From Pseudomonadota bacterium (GTDB lineage Bacteria; Pseudomonadota; Alphaproteobacteria; JAAXGF01), in assembly GCA_022563655.1 (NCBI GenBank), contig JADFMW010000127.1, forward strand, positions 1 through 8,127: 8,127 nt of DNA. The letters run 5' to 3'. Positions 6,229 through 8,127 of the stretch are shown piece by piece. The position numbers and the translations under genes were made by a program. The notes beneath the pieces are model-generated. The model had not been told where the DNA came from. It saw only the letters and a program-made list of their open reading frames with translations, and did not search any database. Position 1 is the first letter of the stretch, and each line of letters opens with the position of its first letter.

Positions 6229-6424
6229 AGCATCTCGCTCCTTCTGATCGACGTTGACACAATCGAAGGAGCTTGAAGCCGCTTCCTTCGGCCTCATGGC
6301 ATCTTGTGACTCAGGCGGTGGAAAAACCCCGGCGAATGTCTGAGTCTGGGCCTTGCGAGACCTTTCACGGGGAGACTCATCTGCGTTACTTTGATAGACC
6401 TGACACCAGCATGGCGAGGTCCGC
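6229..6424 (-). mobile_element. probable left non-coding end of the IS110 remnant
   Basis: This 196-base stretch lies upstream of the transposase remnant and ends at the hydrolase gene. In IS110-group elements, the non-coding end upstream of the transposase encodes the structured bridge RNA that guides target choice. Here the arms GACTCAG (6308-6314) and CTGAGTC (6340-6346) form a perfect 7-bp inverted repeat with a 25-base loop. I cannot place the exact element boundary. The last 15 bases also serve the hydrolase gene as ribosome site (GAGG near 6416-6419). The bridge-RNA reading is an inference. Confidence 0.3.
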
Positions 6425-7243
6425 ATGTCGGGGAATTCTAGGACGGTGATCGGAGCGGGGGCCGACGCATCCTGGCTCGTCATGGTCCACGGAATGTCGC
6501 AGGACCATCGCGTGTTTTCCTCGCAGGTGGAGGCCTTCAAGGATCGCTATCGCATCCTGCTGATCGATCTGCCGGGCCATGGGTTTTCGACCGACGTCCC
6601 GGGGCCATTCGGGCACGTCGAACTCGCATCGCACGTCGCCGGCGCGATGGAAATCGCCGGTGTCCCGGGCTGCCATTATTGGGCGACGCACACCGGAACG
6701 GCTTTGGGGCTCCTGCTCGCGTGCGAGAATCCGGGCCGGTTCCACTCGATGATACTCGAAGGCGCCGTGCTCCCCGGTCACGTCATGCCCATCGTCGAGG
6801 CAGCATTGCAACGAGCCCGCGACGTGGCCCAGGCAGAGGGCGTCGCCGAGGCCCGCAGGCGATGGTTCGACGAGGGCCCGTGGTTCGACGTGATGCGCCG
6901 GCGTCCCGAGGAATGCCGCGCGGACGAGCATTGGGCAATCGTCTCGGAGTTCTCCGGCGCGCCTTGGCTCTACGATGGCCAAGCCCAATCGGTCACGCCG
7001 ATCGACGAGCGGTTGACGTCCATCGACGTGCCTGTGCTGCTCTACAACGGCGAGCGTGATGTGCAGGATTTTGTCGATGTCGCCGATCGTCTCGAAGAGC
7101 TGCTGCCGCGCGTGACGCGGGCGACGATTCCCGACGCGGGCGGCTTTCCGGCCTGGGAGTTTCCCGAACGCGTCAATCGATTGGTTGCAGATTTCTTGTC
7201 ATCGGCCTCCGGCGCCACAATCCATCGCGCCCGAACGGCCTGA
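6425..7243 (+). CDS. alpha/beta-hydrolase-fold protein with altered catalytic triad
   Basis: The 272 residues follow the alpha/beta-hydrolase plan: the oxyanion strand ending in His22-Gly23 (LVMVHGMSQDHRVF), DLPGHGFS at 48-55, a nucleophile elbow near 87-91, a cap region about 120-185, the acidic strand VPVLLYNGERD with Asp212, and the last loop AGGFPAWEFPERVN at 238-251. The elbow reads A-T-H-T-G where G-x-S-x-G is usual, putting His89 at the nucleophile position. The last loop has Gly240 where the catalytic His belongs (AGHFP-type). So only the acid of the triad is plainly kept, and ordinary esterase activity is unlikely. It may use another mechanism or be a binding pseudoenzyme. No signal peptide; probably cytosolic. 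ATG 6425 has GAGG 5 bases upstream. It is a single gene, unrelated to its neighbours. Confidence 0.85.
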   Translation: MSGNSRTVIGAGADASWLVMVHGMSQDHRVFSSQVEAFKDRYRILLIDLPGHGFSTDVPGPFGHVELASHVAGAMEIAGVPGCHYWATHTGTALGLLLACENPGRFHSMILEGAVLPGHVMPIVEAALQRARDVAQAEGVAEARRRWFDEGPWFDVMRRRPEECRADEHWAIVSEFSGAPWLYDGQAQSVTPIDERLTSIDVPVLLYNGERDVQDFVDVADRLEELLPRVTRATIPDAGGFPAWEFPERVNRLVADFLSSASGATIHRARTA

Positions 7244-7262
7244 TCCGGCCTTCGCAAGGGAT

Positions 7263-7283
7263 GGGCTACAGCCGGACCAGCCC
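7263..7283 (+). terminator. weak stem-loop between convergent genes
   Basis: GGGCT and AGCCC form a 5-bp stem around an 11-base loop, 19 bases past the hydrolase stop and followed by TTCTTAG. It is a poor intrinsic terminator at best. The rest of the gap to 7337 is AT-rich (TATGGGATTTATATATTTAG) and shows no stronger structure. Confidence 0.2.
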
Positions 7284-7337
7284 TTCTTAGACACCGCGCC
7301 AGGACTAACATATGGGATTTATATATTTAGCTAGCCA

Positions 7338-8021
7338 TCAAAAATCGACAAAGCCACCTATTTGCCTCTCGATTTCTTCACGAGTAGATTTGATGGTCAG
7401 AATTTCATTGATGAAGTCGCGAAAATTGACGGGCGCGTGTTCCTGCCGGAAGCGCACGATCTCGTCGTAATCAATGCCAAGCAAAGTGCAGAATTCACGG
7501 CCCGTCATTGCCTCTTCGAGCGTGATTTTCTGTTTGAAGCCGTCAACGATGGCCCGGCGGTTGCCCTGGTTGAAACAGCAGAAGTGGACGGTGATGGTGA
7601 ATCCAACGACCGGCGCAATCACATTAAGAAAACTGTGCATACTTGCGCGCTCGCCAGCAGCTTTTTTGGTATCGAAGGCATCTCCGTCTTTCAATTCAAC
7701 GATATAGCTGTGTTGGCGGCGGCCGCGCCGCTCAAACACTACGAAATCCGGCTCCGCAGATACCGCGTCAATTGTCTTGCACTTCTTGATGGATGCCTTT
7801 GTTGCCACAAACGCGCCTTCGGGATAGATGTCTTGTTGGAGAAACTCGTCAATATTCTCAATGATTTCGGCGCGCTCAATTATTATCTTCTCAAGTTCTG
7901 TACCGGATGAGATAACGGCACCTTGAACGCGGGAGATGAGGTTCCCGAGTTCGGGGTCGCCAAAGAGCCGCTCGTAAGCGCCGCTGGTTCGTCCAGGCTG
8001 TCGTTTGCGGATCAGGGCCAT
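7338..8021 (-). CDS. type II-like restriction endonuclease, PD-(D/E)XK fold
   Basis: This 227-residue protein probably cuts DNA at the site protected by the methyltransferase encoded just upstream. The nuclease signature is Pro91-Asp92 (EPDFVVFE) and then Glu109-Leu-Lys111 in YIVELKDGDAFDTKK, giving the spacing D-X16-E-X-K of PD-(D/E)XK enzymes. Glu43 (GTELEK) could be an added active-site acid. The length suits a simple homodimeric type II enzyme. I chose ATG 8021: it lies one base after the methyltransferase stop, and the frame beyond it begins only at a TTG. No Shine-Dalgarno sequence is seen, so translation is probably coupled to the methyltransferase. The gene is markedly poorer in GC than the rest of the window, pointing to transfer. 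I cannot assign a subfamily or recognition site. The methylase neighbour makes the R-M call firm. Confidence 0.82.
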   Translation of the reverse strand: MALIRKRQPGRTSGAYERLFGDPELGNLISRVQGAVISSGTELEKIIIERAEIIENIDEFLQQDIYPEGAFVATKASIKKCKTIDAVSAEPDFVVFERRGRRQHSYIVELKDGDAFDTKKAAGERASMHSFLNVIAPVVGFTITVHFCCFNQGNRRAIVDGFKQKITLEEAMTGREFCTLLGIDYDEIVRFRQEHAPVNFRDFINEILTIKSTREEIERQIGGFVDF

Positions 8022-8022
8022 T

Positions 8023-8127
8023 CTAGCCGTCGATGTCGCAACCAAGGAACCGCCGGTTTGTTTTCTGACATGCTGTCAATACGGAATAGCTACCCGCCGC
8101 AGGATCGATCACGATGTCCCGCGTATT
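8023..8127 (-). CDS. DNA methyltransferase, C-terminal tail (partial)
   Basis: The minus strand enters from the right edge in frame and ends at TAG 8025-8023, giving the last 34 residues. They contain DIVIDPAAGSYSVLTACQ followed by NRRFLGCDID. This is the AdoMet-binding motif (DPxxGS), then a helix and the motif-II-like R-x-F-x-G-x-D/E-I-D strand. In beta-type N4-cytosine/N6-adenine methyltransferases this motif lies near the C-terminus because the catalytic DPPY-type motif precedes it; that part is outside the window. The stop is one base from the endonuclease ATG, so the two form an M-then-R operon. The motif reads DPAAGSYS rather than the commoner DPFxGSG. Modified base and target site cannot be told from this piece. 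Confidence 0.8.
   Translation of the reverse strand, partial: NTRDIVIDPAAGSYSVLTACQKTNRRFLGCDIDG

Noticed and set aside
6229..6540. N-terminal extension of the IS110 transposase frame up to 6540
   Set aside because: The added 104 residues show no transposase similarity and overlap the hydrolase start; ATG 6228 has a good ribosome site and matches the usual protein start.
6386..6988. 200-residue minus-strand open frame opposite the hydrolase gene
   Set aside because: It is the antisense shadow of a gene with clear alpha/beta-hydrolase landmarks and shows no domain of its own.
7362..7910. 182-residue plus-strand open frame opposite the endonuclease gene
   Set aside because: The minus strand carries the PD-(D/E)XK signature and abuts the methyltransferase; the plus-strand frame has no recognisable motif.
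1..8127. CRISPR array, tRNA or rRNA genes
   Set aside because: I saw no regularly spaced direct repeats, no cloverleaf-like sequence and no rRNA-like stretch in the window.

Overview
The window is high-GC bacterial chromosome (roughly two thirds GC over the transport genes), most likely from a Pseudomonadota species and probably an alphaproteobacterium. That placement is inferred from base composition, gene content and the ATPase-first order of the transporter operon; no rRNA or other marker gene is present. Both ends are clearly lower in GC (counted lines: about 38% near position 1, about 45-47% in the right-hand restriction gene) and look like separately acquired DNA.

Layout from left to right. 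Positions 1-189 hold the 3' end of an unrecognised lysine/glutamate-rich gene on the plus strand, followed by a small stem-loop. Positions 190-597 hold no large gene, but the minus strand there encodes a 52-residue peptide (271-429) with a convincing signal sequence. Positions 598-4933 are one minus-strand ABC importer operon of the CUT1/Ugp type, read right to left: ATPase, periplasmic binding protein, permease A, permease B. The binding protein most resembles glycerol-3-phosphate binding protein UgpB, but the substrate is not proven. The two spacers around the binding-protein gene both carry stem-loops, one of them overlapping a possible short leader ORF. A 146-base spacer (4934-5079) separates the operon from a divergent plus-strand membrane protein with a DUF4126 core and a C-terminal SHOCT helix pair (5080-5895).

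Right of that lies the decayed left part of an IS110-type transposase gene (minus strand, start at 6228), cut off after about 95 residues. Next is a plus-strand alpha/beta-hydrolase-fold protein (6425-7243) that lacks both the serine nucleophile and the catalytic histidine. The window ends in a minus-strand restriction-modification pair: a PD-(D/E)XK-type restriction endonuclease (7338-8021), preceded one base away by the C-terminal tail of a beta-type DNA methyltransferase that runs off the right edge.

The four transporter genes work together as one importer, and the methyltransferase and endonuclease work together as a defence unit. The other genes show no clear functional link to their neighbours. 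The most interesting points are the hydrolase with a rewritten catalytic triad, the R-M pair with an unassigned endonuclease, the structured spacers of the ABC operon, and the overlooked secreted peptide.
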